A DNA stretch of 11,687 nucleotides, from contig JAUVUV010000030.1 of the NCBI GenBank assembly GCA_030604975.1, forward strand, positions 1 through 11,687. The letters are read 5' to 3'. The notes under the pieces are model-generated. The model saw nothing but the letters and a program-made list of their open reading frames with translations. It did no database searches and was not told where the DNA came from. How positions within the stretch are numbered: position 1 is the stretch's first letter; every line of letters begins with the position of its first letter. Shown in pieces: positions 1 to 7,214 of the stretch. A program made the position numbers and the translations under genes. This DNA comes from Candidatus Glassiibacteriota bacterium. GTDB lineage: Bacteria > Gemmatimonadota > Glassbacteria > GWA2-58-10.

Positions 1-24
1 ACGGATTGAATCTATCTCTTTCAT
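1..24 (-). CDS. N-terminal fragment of an unknown protein, cut by the window edge
   Basis: Only the first eight codons lie in the window; they read MKEIDSIR with the ATG at 22-24. A very strong purine-rich Shine-Dalgarno (GAGGAGGGGGAG, about 34-45) sits some 9 bases upstream, which is the main support for a real start. The gene lies beyond the terminator at 202-229, and the stretch between holds a promoter-like region, so it should be its own transcription unit. Nothing can be said about function from eight residues. Confidence 0.6.
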
Positions 25-90
25 AGGCTTATCTCCCCCTCCTCGATAAAATTGGCGGGATTGAATGAAACAGGTCAATAAAATCTTGAT

Positions 91-153
91 TTTGAAAAGG
101 GCACCTTTCAAATAGTGCAATTCATTTGCAATATATGAAAGTTTTTTTTACAC
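91..153 (-). promoter_or_regulatory. Promoter-like region with two inverted repeats, upstream of the left-edge gene
   Basis: On the minus strand an eight-A tract preceded by TGT (142-152) is followed by TTTCAT and, further down, TATTTG (109-114), a loose match to an UP element, -35 and -10; the spacing is poor. Two inverted repeats overlap the region: TGCAA-N5-TTGCA at 116-130, and TTTGAAA..TTTCAAA at 91-112 with inner GG/CC pairs and one bulged base. Such repeats near a promoter can be operators, but the regulator is unknown. The A-tract resembles elements at 1668-1674 and 4546-4554. Confidence 0.35.
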
Positions 154-201
154 GCAGTTATCGTGATCAGAGCTGAGATTTTTCGCGATTTGCTACAAAT
201 A

Positions 202-229
202 AAAGGGGCACAGCAAGCTGTGCCCCTTT
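202..229 (-). terminator. Bidirectional intrinsic terminator hairpin ending the envelope cluster
   Basis: A perfect 13-bp stem, AAAGGGGCACAGC (202-214) pairing with GCTGTGCCCCTTT (217-229), closes on a two-base apex. Read on the minus strand the stem runs into TTTTATTT; read on the plus strand it runs into TTTCGTTTTT, so it can act in both directions. It lies 35 bases past the stop codon of the gene ending at 265, as expected for the end of that transcript. Confidence 0.85.
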
Positions 230-264
230 CGTTTTTCTTAAAATATTTCTTCCTGTTCCCCCCA

Positions 265-675
265 CTACACCTCGAACTGCCGCACCGCGCTTTCCAGTTC
301 CTGCTCCTCCGGGGTTATCGGCTCGTAATCCATCTGGCTGGAGGAGTCCTTGCTCTGCGAATCCTTGCTGCGCTCCCGGGTTTCAGCCTCCTCGATCGCT
401 TTCATCACCTCGGTGATCTCCCTCAGCAGCCTGGCCATGTACTCGGAGCACTGGGTGAGGTACTGAAGGTGCCGCAGGAGCGTGCCGAATACCCTGAACC
501 TCAGCAGGATCATGGACAGCAGGAGGATGATTATGCCCGCGGCGAAAGTGAGCGCGGCTGTCATCTGTACAGCAAGATCGCCTGCGCTGACTATCACCAG
601 CACTGAAACCGCACTTAAGCCTATACCGCAGGCCAGGACCAGCACGTGACCGACTCTGGCTAACTTTCTTTTCAT
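265..675 (-). CDS. Small membrane protein with two TM helices and a coiled-coil-like tail, unknown function
   Basis: This 136-residue protein is not a family I recognise. It has a short basic N-terminus (MKRKLARVGH), a hydrophobic helix at about residues 9-31, a second at about 38-60, then an amphipathic, probably helical segment (about 65-100) and a charged, Ser/Asp/Glu-rich C-terminus. By the positive-inside rule the N-terminus and tail are probably cytoplasmic, making a hairpin in the inner membrane. The ATG at 673-675 has a GGGGGG Shine-Dalgarno 7 bases upstream. It begins 42 bases after the stop of the PorV-like gene, with no hairpin seen between them, so it is probably the last gene of that transcript. 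Location with exported-protein genes hints at an envelope role, but this is inference only. Confidence 0.75.
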   Translation of the reverse strand: MKRKLARVGHVLVLACGIGLSAVSVLVIVSAGDLAVQMTAALTFAAGIIILLLSMILLRFRVFGTLLRHLQYLTQCSEYMARLLREITEVMKAIEEAETRERSKDSQSKDSSSQMDYEPITPEEQELESAVRQFEV

Positions 676-717
676 TTTCCAACCCCCCGGATACGGATAA
701 GGAATTGTTTTCTAAAC

Positions 718-1704
718 CTAAAAGTCCAGATTCATGCCCACTCTGTGGCTTGTGCCCAGACCGGCATGGCCTGCATCGATCTCCGCCGCGTAATCGACCC
801 GGAAATTCTGGTGGTTGAAACCGAGCCCGAACGAGGGCGAAGTCCGGTCGAAACGGCGGGTCAGGCCGCCGCGGATGAAAAAAACCTCCGGCAATATCGC
901 GTACTCGCCGCCGAGTGCGAACGAAGCGTAATCCCCGCGCTCGAAACGCAGCTCCGAGGCTGCAAGCAGCTCGTCAAGCACCAGGTAGCTCGCGCCGATC
1001 TCGATTTCCACGGGCAGGTTGTCGCTCAAGCCTGTATCCCAGGATATCCGGCTTAATGCGTTGCGTACGACCAGCCCCACGGTGGTGAATGGATCAGGCT
1101 GGGCGTATAGAGCCAGATCAAGTCCGCCTCCCATGCCCCCGGTATCCTCGATATCCGTGGAGATGATATATCCCTTGAGCGCAACTCCCACTGCCACGTA
1201 CTGGCCGATCCTTTTGCCGAGCGCGTAGCAGAATGTGTTCTCCGCATACCCCAGTTCGCCGATCCCACCCGGCCCCTCCACCTCTGTGCCGCGCCAGTTC
1301 CAGTACAGGCCGCTGGCTCCATATCCCCTGTCCGGCTGCACGTAATCTATGTAGATGTTGCGCACCAGCCCCAGCGAACTGATATCCACATAGCTGATCC
1401 CGGCACTGCGCGTATCCGCGAATCCCATCCAGGCCGGATTGTGGTAAGCCGACCCGCTCTTGGTCGTGATTGCCGTATAAACGCCGCCCATCCCGGCTCC
1501 GCGCACGGACACGGGTAAACTGGCGAAAGCGCCTGCTGTAATCGAAGAACTCGCCGCGAGCAGGTCACCACGCAGTGTAAAAATAGCGGTTACGGCGATC
1601 AGCCAGGATATGACTACCCTTGTTAAAAGGCAACCCATTGTACCATAAGCTGTTAATAATTGCAAACTTTTTTTGCCTGCTTTTTCAACTGAGAATATCG
1701 GCAT
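718..1704 (-). CDS. PorV/UPF0164-type outer-membrane beta-barrel protein
   Basis: The protein has 328 residues from this start. After a hydrophobic signal segment (about residues 29-44) it shows the family's typical opening, SVRGAGMGGVYTAITTKSGS followed by the YHNPAWMG box (about 66-94). Gly- and aromatic-rich strands with alternating hydrophobic residues fill the rest, and it ends in NLDF, with the terminal Phe common in outer-membrane barrels. Relatives (PorV/PorQ, UPF0164) are FadL-like barrels; PorV works in type IX secretion, carrying cargo to the cell surface. That function is not shown here. The ATG lies 6 bases after the upstream stop with an AGGT-like Shine-Dalgarno, suggesting translational coupling to the modular surface protein. 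An ATG at 1636-1638 (residue 23) would give a more usual signal peptide but has no ribosome binding site and abuts a promoter-like -10, so the exact start is open. Confidence 0.85.
   Translation of the reverse strand: MPIFSVEKAGKKSLQLLTAYGTMGCLLTRVVISWLIAVTAIFTLRGDLLAASSSITAGAFASLPVSVRGAGMGGVYTAITTKSGSAYHNPAWMGFADTRSAGISYVDISSLGLVRNIYIDYVQPDRGYGASGLYWNWRGTEVEGPGGIGELGYAENTFCYALGKRIGQYVAVGVALKGYIISTDIEDTGGMGGGLDLALYAQPDPFTTVGLVVRNALSRISWDTGLSDNLPVEIEIGASYLVLDELLAASELRFERGDYASFALGGEYAILPEVFFIRGGLTRRFDRTSPSFGLGFNHQNFRVDYAAEIDAGHAGLGTSHRVGMNLDF
1637..1674 (-). promoter_or_regulatory. Sigma-70-like promoter inside the 5' end of the PorV-like ORF
   Basis: On the minus strand a seven-A tract (1668-1674) is followed by TTGCAA (1660-1665), a 17-base spacer ending in TGG, and TACAAT (1637-1642). 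This is a good -35, a TGn extended -10 and a five-of-six -10 at ideal spacing, with an UP-element-like A-tract upstream. It lies within the first 22 codons of the ORF. If it is used, transcripts would begin near 1630, after the residue-23 ATG, so it conflicts with simple start choices. Confidence 0.5.
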
Positions 1705-1710
1705 AAAAAT

Positions 1711-4521
1711 CTACCTGCGGGCCACGGCCAGAGTCTTGCGGATACGTTCCGTGCGCCCGTCATTGAAAGTAACTTCCCAGTAGTAGATAAAAACCCCGTT
1801 GACCACCAGGCTTCCGCTGTCATTTTCCAAAAGCCACTCCGCGCTCACCGAGGTTCCTTCAGGATCGATCAGGCCAGTGACATCCAGCCTGCGGACCAGG
1901 TCTCCCCGGAGGTTGAAAATCCGCAGTATCGCCCGGGTTATACGTTTCCCGCCCCGGCCGGAAATAAAATGTATCCTTGCCTGGGTTCGTGCCGGAACAT
2001 CATCGACAAACGCCACCGAACGGCCCTGTCCTGGGCCGAAACTGCTGACCACTTGCTTGCTGAGAATCGTGGTTAATCCGCCCCGGTCGCTCACGGTCAG
2101 GCGAAGATAGTAAAGGCCTGCAACCTGGAGTGCTCCGAAAGAGGCCTCCAGTGTGTTACTGTCAAGCCAGGTGATTGTTGCAGGCTCGATCAACTTGCCG
2201 CCCGGCTCCTCGATCACCACCTCTGTCGCCCCCTGGTCGATACCGGACACGCTCGGGTAAACCCCGCCATCGGTGAATTCCGCCACGACTGCCACCTCAT
2301 CCGCACTCACCTCTACTTCCACCCGTGCCGTATCCGGAGCCCGGTTGTCCACGGTGAAAATCGCACGCGCCTCTGCTCTTCCTCCCAGTTCGGTAATGTC
2401 CATGGAAGCGAACACCTCGTAAAGCCCGTCTTCGCTGCCGTCATCCGCCAGAGTGTCCTCGAAAGTGAAAATCAGGGTATCCCCTGAAATAGCGCTCGTA
2501 CCTGCAAGCGGCAAGCCGCGCTGTGTAATCCTCATCACCGCAGCCTCTCCGGGAAACAGCAGCTTATCCGTGTCTGCGACCAGGGCGGTCACCCGGGCCA
2601 GCAGCCCGCGCACAACCGAGCTGTCCGGAGGAAAAAATCCCACTCTTCCGGTAATATCCAGCGGGAAAGAGACCTTCAGGGTGTCGCTGTATGAAGGCCC
2701 GTTCTTTACAGGATCGAACGCGATCGCATTTACCAGGTTAGTCACGCTTTGAAGGTCGAGCTGGATTTCGAAAAAACCGAAATTGGGATCGAGAGCGGGC
2801 GGCTCAAGTGCTTGGCCGTTGAGGAAAACCACCACCGAATCGCCGGGATCCGAGCGGCCGGTAAGCGTGATACTCGCCTCCTGAGTCTGTGCAGGCAAAG
2901 GATTGAGTTGAAGCGCCTGTGGAGGAAGGTTATCGACAAAGATTACCATGCGCGCCTCTGTGGTCTCGAATGTCTGCGGGTCGAAAGCAGAAACAATCAC
3001 ACGGTAAGCACGCTCTTCTCCCGGACTGACATATTCGCCTGAATCATTCCTGCCGTCCCAGATCTCCGTATGCGGACCCTCCTGCTGTGCTGTATTGCTG
3101 AACAGTGTGCGCACGAGGTTATTGGAGACAAAGACCGTACTGTCCCGGAATATCTGCAAGGTGACATTGCCCGTGCGGTTCTGAAGGTTGTAGCTGATCG
3201 CGCTCAGATCGAACTTGTTGTTGCCGTCGGCAGGACTGATCGTATCCGGCGCGGCCTGCAGCCCGGCTATGTTGATCGGATTACTCCGGGCGGTGACAGT
3301 ACCGGTGACCTGGGTCTGGTTGCCGCTTTCATCCACCGCGATGATCAGGTAGGTATAAACGCCGTCATCAAAGGGGCCGGGGCCGAAACTCGCCGCATAG
3401 ACCCCGTTGCCGATAAACGGGGGATCAAGCGGGAGGTTCGAGGCCACGATCAGGTTCAGGCTGTTGCGCACGTCCACCCTGACAGCACCAGCAGCGGTAC
3501 GCACCTCCACGGTGTTGCTCGCATTCTCAGCAGGCGAACCGTTTACTCCTTCCACCTGGTCGATAAAGCTGAAAAGCGTGCCGTTCGGGTCAGGATAAGT
3601 AGTGCCCACCGGATCGCCAGGGGAAATGGTAATTGTAGAGGTAGACACATCTACGATATCCCCAGAGGCGAGAACTCGACGGCCACGGATTGAAAAGCTG
3701 ATATTTTCTTTGTTAAGGCTGCGCTTGATAAACTGAAGCGGTATCGGGGCAAAAGGTACCTGCAGCGAATCGCTGGTATAAAATTCGTCAGTTGTATTTG
3801 CATTATCCAGCTCGAAAAAGGGATTGCCGTTAATATCCAGACTTATCCTGAATGCGAGAATGCCCACAGTTGCGTTCTGCGGCAGTCCGTTAAGCGTAAA
3901 CCTGATTCTGGCGAAATCATTGAGTCCGTCACTATTCGGACTGAAAGGGTTGGGGCTGACAGAAACCGAGCTGATCACCGGAGGGCGGCTGTCTATTGTT
4001 ACCGTACCGGTAACCGGCCTGCTCTTGAACTGATCGTCGGTGTCTTTGTCCTCCGCCCGTATCAGGTAGGTGTAGGTCGAATCCGGGAGCTGGATCTCCT
4101 CTTTGGTCAGGTTATAACGGATAACCCCGTCCCAGGTGAATTCGTTCAGCCCTGCGACACCCTCAGTAGTATAGTAAATCGTATCCGAGGCGAACGGTAT
4201 CTTCTCGTCCCCCAAAAAAAGAGTATCGGTCATTACACCGTTGTAAAGTCTGATTCCTTCCTGTTCCACGAGGTTGCTGAAAAAAACGATTTCAACGGAG
4301 ACCGTGGAGGGTTCACTCAGGGTGAGACTGAACTTGGTGGTTTCGTTGATACCGTCATTGTTAGGCGAGAAAGGAGACGGTTCGACCTTGACATTGGAGA
4401 TGACTGTGGGTTGGTCCTGACCGCTAGATTCGCTTGCTGTGATCAAGCCGGTCAGGAAAAGAATAGCGAGAAATGTGGTGAAACGCTTAATAATCCGCAC
4501 TCCCGGCCGTATTATCCGCAT
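1711..4521 (-). CDS. Large exported protein of Ig-like modules with FlgD/CHU_C-like motifs, probable surface protein
   Basis: From the ATG at 4519-4521 the protein has 936 residues. A basic start and hydrophobic core (about residues 15-29) followed by ASESSG look like a signal peptide. Beta-rich repeats follow. EPSPFSPNNDGINE (about 47-60) and SPNPFSPNSDGLND (about 189-202) are near copies 142 residues apart, and a degenerate third (ISPADGNNKFDLS) lies near 428. The repeats also share YTYLI and VTGTV segments. The C-terminal ~90 residues (LRIFNLRGDLVRRLD, then GVFIYYWEV and a basic end) resemble FlgD Ig-like or type IX sorting-type domains. I infer a secreted or surface-anchored structural or adhesive protein; no catalytic motif is seen. 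The frame stays open upstream to a TTG at 4684-4686, four bases from rimO, but that start would bury the signal peptide behind 55 residues. The next gene begins 6 bases after its stop and probably encodes its outer-membrane partner. Confidence 0.85.
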   Translation of the reverse strand: MRIIRPGVRIIKRFTTFLAILFLTGLITASESSGQDQPTVISNVKVEPSPFSPNNDGINETTKFSLTLSEPSTVSVEIVFFSNLVEQEGIRLYNGVMTDTLFLGDEKIPFASDTIYYTTEGVAGLNEFTWDGVIRYNLTKEEIQLPDSTYTYLIRAEDKDTDDQFKSRPVTGTVTIDSRPPVISSVSVSPNPFSPNSDGLNDFARIRFTLNGLPQNATVGILAFRISLDINGNPFFELDNANTTDEFYTSDSLQVPFAPIPLQFIKRSLNKENISFSIRGRRVLASGDIVDVSTSTITISPGDPVGTTYPDPNGTLFSFIDQVEGVNGSPAENASNTVEVRTAAGAVRVDVRNSLNLIVASNLPLDPPFIGNGVYAASFGPGPFDDGVYTYLIIAVDESGNQTQVTGTVTARSNPINIAGLQAAPDTISPADGNNKFDLSAISYNLQNRTGNVTLQIFRDSTVFVSNNLVRTLFSNTAQQEGPHTEIWDGRNDSGEYVSPGEERAYRVIVSAFDPQTFETTEARMVIFVDNLPPQALQLNPLPAQTQEASITLTGRSDPGDSVVVFLNGQALEPPALDPNFGFFEIQLDLQSVTNLVNAIAFDPVKNGPSYSDTLKVSFPLDITGRVGFFPPDSSVVRGLLARVTALVADTDKLLFPGEAAVMRITQRGLPLAGTSAISGDTLIFTFEDTLADDGSEDGLYEVFASMDITELGGRAEARAIFTVDNRAPDTARVEVEVSADEVAVVAEFTDGGVYPSVSGIDQGATEVVIEEPGGKLIEPATITWLDSNTLEASFGALQVAGLYYLRLTVSDRGGLTTILSKQVVSSFGPGQGRSVAFVDDVPARTQARIHFISGRGGKRITRAILRIFNLRGDLVRRLDVTGLIDPEGTSVSAEWLLENDSGSLVVNGVFIYYWEVTFNDGRTERIRKTLAVARR

Positions 4522-4554
4522 AGTCAGCCCGTAAAGCGATTGTAATTTTTTTTT
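4517..4554 (-). promoter_or_regulatory. A-tract promoter-like element at the start of the surface-protein gene
   Basis: On the minus strand a nine-A tract (4546-4554) precedes TTACAA (4540-4545), a 17-base spacer and TATGCG (4517-4522). Both hexamers are weak, but the layout matches the stronger element at 1637-1674, including an ATG that overlaps or abuts the -10. Its use as a promoter would require a start further downstream, such as the GTG at 4498-4500 (residue 8). Confidence 0.25.
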
Positions 4555-4632
4555 ACAGGCAAAGGGCAACCTGTTTTCTTTTCTGAGCCGATCAAGCCCC
4601 CTGAAGGAGTTTACCAGGGACTTATTTTCCAT

Positions 4633-4661
4633 ATTGTAACCGATTCTGAGAAAAAAAACAA
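4633..4661 (-). promoter_or_regulatory. Candidate promoter between rimO and the surface-protein gene
   Basis: TTGTTT (4656-4661) and TACAAT (4633-4638) are 17 bases apart on the minus strand. The -10 matches five of six consensus bases and the -35 only three. A transcript would start near 4626 and give a leader of roughly 105 bases before the ATG at 4519-4521. This supports the internal ATG over the longer TTG-started frame. No terminator was seen after rimO, so read-through from rimO is also likely. Confidence 0.4.
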
Positions 4662-4690
4662 CTTTCACACGTATTGGAGCCTGCAAAATC

Positions 4691-6052
4691 TCAATCCTGC
4701 TCGAGCGTACCGAAAAGGTCGTAGTCCCCGCTGTCGGTGATCCTTACCCTTGCCATCCTTCCGGGTCTGATTTTCCGCTCCTCAACGTCCGGACCCAGAG
4801 CCAGGTAAACCACTCCATCCACCTCGGGCGCGTGGACGCTGCTGCGGCCCGCCCAAAGGTATTCCGGCGACGGGGCTTCGCTTGAGTCAACAGGCCTTTC
4901 CACAAGCACCTGAAGCACCTCGCCGACACGAGAGGCATTGGCCGCTGCACTTATCTCGCGCTGGATTTCGAGCACTGTTTCCAGCCGTCGTTCCTTTTCA
5001 GCGCGGGGGACACTATCCCGCAAAGCCGCGGCAGGGGTTTCCTCCTCGCGGGAGTAGATAAATCCGCCGAGCCTGTCGAAACGCACCTGCTCGATAAACT
5101 CCACCAGCTCGGCAAACTCGGCTTTCCTTTCCCCGGGAAATCCCACCAGCACGGTTGTGCGCAGAACCGGCCGATTCAGAATCCTGCGCGCCAGCTCTAT
5201 TTTTTCCAGCATCTCCTTTTTTGTCACCCCGCGTCCCATTGCCGCAAGTATCCGGTCTGAGGCGTGCTGAATCGGCATGTCGAGATAAGGCAGGAGACGG
5301 TTATTTTCGACTATCAGTTCGAGCAGCGAGACCTCCAGATGTCCCGGATGGGTATACAGAAGCCGGATCCAGGGAATACCGGTTTCGGCCAGGATTGATT
5401 TGAGCAGGTGATTCAAAGCCCCCTCCCGGCCGCGGTCCAGACCGTAAGCGGTCACATCCTGGGCAATCAGATTGAGCTCTTTCACGCCGAGGCTCTCCAG
5501 ATAGACGGCCTCCTCGACTATCTCGGCTTCCGGACGGCTTTTCAGGTTGCCCCGGATCAGTGGAATCGCGCAGTAGTTGCAGCGGTTGTTGCAGCCTTCT
5601 GAGATTTTCAGATAAGCCCAGCCCTGATTTGCGGTTTCCACCACGCGGGTGGAAAACCTCTTCAGACAGGAAGTAAGCTCAAGGCCCAGGGCAGCTTTGA
5701 GTTCCTCTCCCAAACGGCGCTGCTCCTGACCGAAACCGAGAAAAATATCCACTTCCGGCATCTCCCGGCCCAGTTCCTTACAGTAGCGCTGGGCCATACA
5801 GCCGACCATGGCCAGCACCTCGCAGTGCCCGGTTTCCTTGAAACGAGCAGCCTCCAGGATCGTCTCAATCGACTCCTCTTTAGCCGGCTGAATAAAGGCG
5901 CAGGTATTGACCACGATTGCCCGTGCCTCGCTGAGGTTTTCTGTCAGCCTAAAGCCAGCAGACTCGAGCTCTGCAAGCATGTACTCGCTGTCAACCGCGT
6001 TTTTCGCGCATCCCAATGTTATCAGGCCTACCGGAACCTCGTCTTTTTTCAT
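4691..6052 (-). CDS. rimO: Ribosomal protein S12 methylthiotransferase RimO
   Basis: RimO is a radical-SAM enzyme with two iron-sulfur clusters that methylthiolates a conserved aspartate of ribosomal protein S12. The 453-residue protein has the full family layout. The N-terminal domain opens VGLITLGCAKNAVDSE and carries cluster cysteines C15, C51 and C85. The radical SAM motif CNNRCNYC supplies C154, C158 and C161 and is followed by AIPLIRG. Further family blocks include LLYTHPGH and YLDMPIQHASD. A C-terminal TRAM region ends in DSGDYDLFG, the ending that marks RimO and separates it from the tRNA enzyme MiaB. The length is normal. The ATG has an AAGGA about 12 bases upstream, slightly far. 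It starts about 69 bases past the hairpin at 6121-6142, so it may head a new transcript that continues into the surface-protein gene. Confidence 0.95.
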   Translation of the reverse strand: MKKDEVPVGLITLGCAKNAVDSEYMLAELESAGFRLTENLSEARAIVVNTCAFIQPAKEESIETILEAARFKETGHCEVLAMVGCMAQRYCKELGREMPEVDIFLGFGQEQRRLGEELKAALGLELTSCLKRFSTRVVETANQGWAYLKISEGCNNRCNYCAIPLIRGNLKSRPEAEIVEEAVYLESLGVKELNLIAQDVTAYGLDRGREGALNHLLKSILAETGIPWIRLLYTHPGHLEVSLLELIVENNRLLPYLDMPIQHASDRILAAMGRGVTKKEMLEKIELARRILNRPVLRTTVLVGFPGERKAEFAELVEFIEQVRFDRLGGFIYSREEETPAAALRDSVPRAEKERRLETVLEIQREISAAANASRVGEVLQVLVERPVDSSEAPSPEYLWAGRSSVHAPEVDGVVYLALGPDVEERKIRPGRMARVRITDSGDYDLFGTLEQD

Positions 6053-6120
6053 AACCGAGTTTCATCCTTCGATCTGTCAAATTATGATGGAACTTTCCAT
6101 TTCAGGAGCTTATACCCATA

Positions 6121-6142
6121 GGGGCACGACTTGGCGTGCCCC
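6121..6142 (-). terminator. GGGGCACG hairpin between the membrane-protein gene and rimO
   Basis: GGGGCACG (6121-6128) and CGTGCCCC (6135-6142) form an 8-bp stem around a six-base loop; with one mismatch it extends to 11 bp (6118-6145). It lies 38 bases past the stop codon at 6181. On the minus strand it is not followed by a T-run, so it is a poor classical terminator and may instead stabilise the 3' end or be a dispersed palindromic repeat. Its core is nearly the same as that of the hairpin at 202-229. Confidence 0.5.
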
Positions 6143-6180
6143 CATTTATAATAAAATATGTTCTCTTTATACGTGTAATT

Positions 6181-7098
6181 TTACCGGTTGTCGTTATAAA
6201 GCACAACCGCGGCTGCCTTGAACCAGAGCTCCATGAAAACACTGAGCACAAGGCTTACAGGGATTATCAGTACTCTAAGCGCCAGGGCCAGCGGCTGGCT
6301 GATATCCCCCACGAACCTGGTCAAAAAGCTCCAGGGAGCTGTCAGCATCCAGCATATCGCCCCTAAAGCAAGCGAGGCGACCACCAACCCGAGCACCAGG
6401 GGCCAGCGCTTGGCAAAAAAATCCAGCGACCGGCGCATAGCCCGCCCGGCCTTGAGAGATTCGACACAGAGGGCGCAGAGAGCATAGCGGTACCAGAGGA
6501 AAGCAAGCCAGCCGAGAATCACGCTCAGGAGGACAAACCCGAGTGTAGCCAGGCCGAGGACAATCATTGCAGGCGAGGCATTAAGTTCCCCGACTGTCAG
6601 CAAGGAAGGCAGCATGAGCAAAAACAGGACGCCTAGCCCAAAAAGAATAATGCACGGGAAAAGAGGCAGGAGCGAGGCCAGAGTGGCCGTGGCCAGGCTG
6701 CCGGAGAAGTGCTTCCGGCCCTCACGAAAAAATGTCGCACCGGGGATACTCTGTACACCCTGATTTCCTCCCGGGGCGGCCTGGGCCACCGAGCCAGTCA
6801 GCGCACCGTGATAAAAAAGCATCACTACCAGGTAAAGGGTGAAACCGACAAAACAGCCCGCCATGGAAAAGAGGATCAACTGCCAATGACCGAGCAGAAA
6901 CGAGACGGGATCGCGCCAGAGCAGCTCCGGCTCGAAATACCTGCCGCTGGCCGCCCAGAATAATATCGGCAGCCCGGTGCCGCCCAGAAAAAGAACGGGA
7001 GCGGCAAGTGTATAGGCAAATCCGAAAGCGAGAAGCCAGAGGTTTTTAAATATCACGATTGCCGCTCTGCGTAGCGCTGCAACTATTTTTTCGAACAT
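6181..7098 (-). CDS. Polytopic inner-membrane protein of unknown function
   Basis: The 305-residue protein has about six hydrophobic segments, near residues 19-50, 72-95, 134-166, 174-206, 232-252 and 268-300. Two cytoplasmic-looking, basic stretches stand out: SIPGATFFREGRKHFSGS (about 117-134) and a loop containing ESLKAGRAMRRSLDFFAKRW (about 213-232). Their pattern, an amphipathic turn followed by RSxxxFxKRWP before a helix, is reminiscent of DUF4013-like and GDPD-membrane-domain proteins, but I cannot assign a family with confidence. No signal peptide or catalytic motif is visible. The ATG has an AAGGGGG Shine-Dalgarno 8 bases upstream. It lies 146 bases downstream of lolA on the same strand with a hairpin between, and is followed by the hairpin at 6121-6142. 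It may be co-transcribed with ftsK-lolA by read-through. Confidence 0.8.
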   Translation of the reverse strand: MFEKIVAALRRAAIVIFKNLWLLAFGFAYTLAAPVLFLGGTGLPILFWAASGRYFEPELLWRDPVSFLLGHWQLILFSMAGCFVGFTLYLVVMLFYHGALTGSVAQAAPGGNQGVQSIPGATFFREGRKHFSGSLATATLASLLPLFPCIILFGLGVLFLLMLPSLLTVGELNASPAMIVLGLATLGFVLLSVILGWLAFLWYRYALCALCVESLKAGRAMRRSLDFFAKRWPLVLGLVVASLALGAICWMLTAPWSFLTRFVGDISQPLALALRVLIIPVSLVLSVFMELWFKAAAVVLYNDNR

Positions 7099-7214
7099 GG
7101 CGGTAACCCCCTTAAGTTACTACGATCTTTTCTGCACTTTTTCGCTCGAAAGCTCGCGGATCGCATCGGCTGCCACCCAGCGCGTGTGCGGCTTATCGTG
7201 CGCGAGATTCGCTT

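Noticed and set aside
163..606. Plus-strand open frame of 147 codons over the small membrane-protein gene
   Set aside because: It runs through the terminator hairpin at 202-229 and is antisense to a gene with a strong ribosome binding site and sensible membrane topology.
1657..1678. Sigma-54 promoter suggested by GGC..TTTGC on the minus strand
   Set aside because: The GG and GC elements are 12 bases apart, not the required 10; the sigma-70 reading fits better.
3070..3693. Plus-strand open frame of 207 codons inside the surface-protein gene
   Set aside because: It lies wholly opposite a gene with clear signal peptide, repeats and family motifs. Its translation is rich in Arg, Gly and His with no recognisable pattern, and no Shine-Dalgarno was seen.
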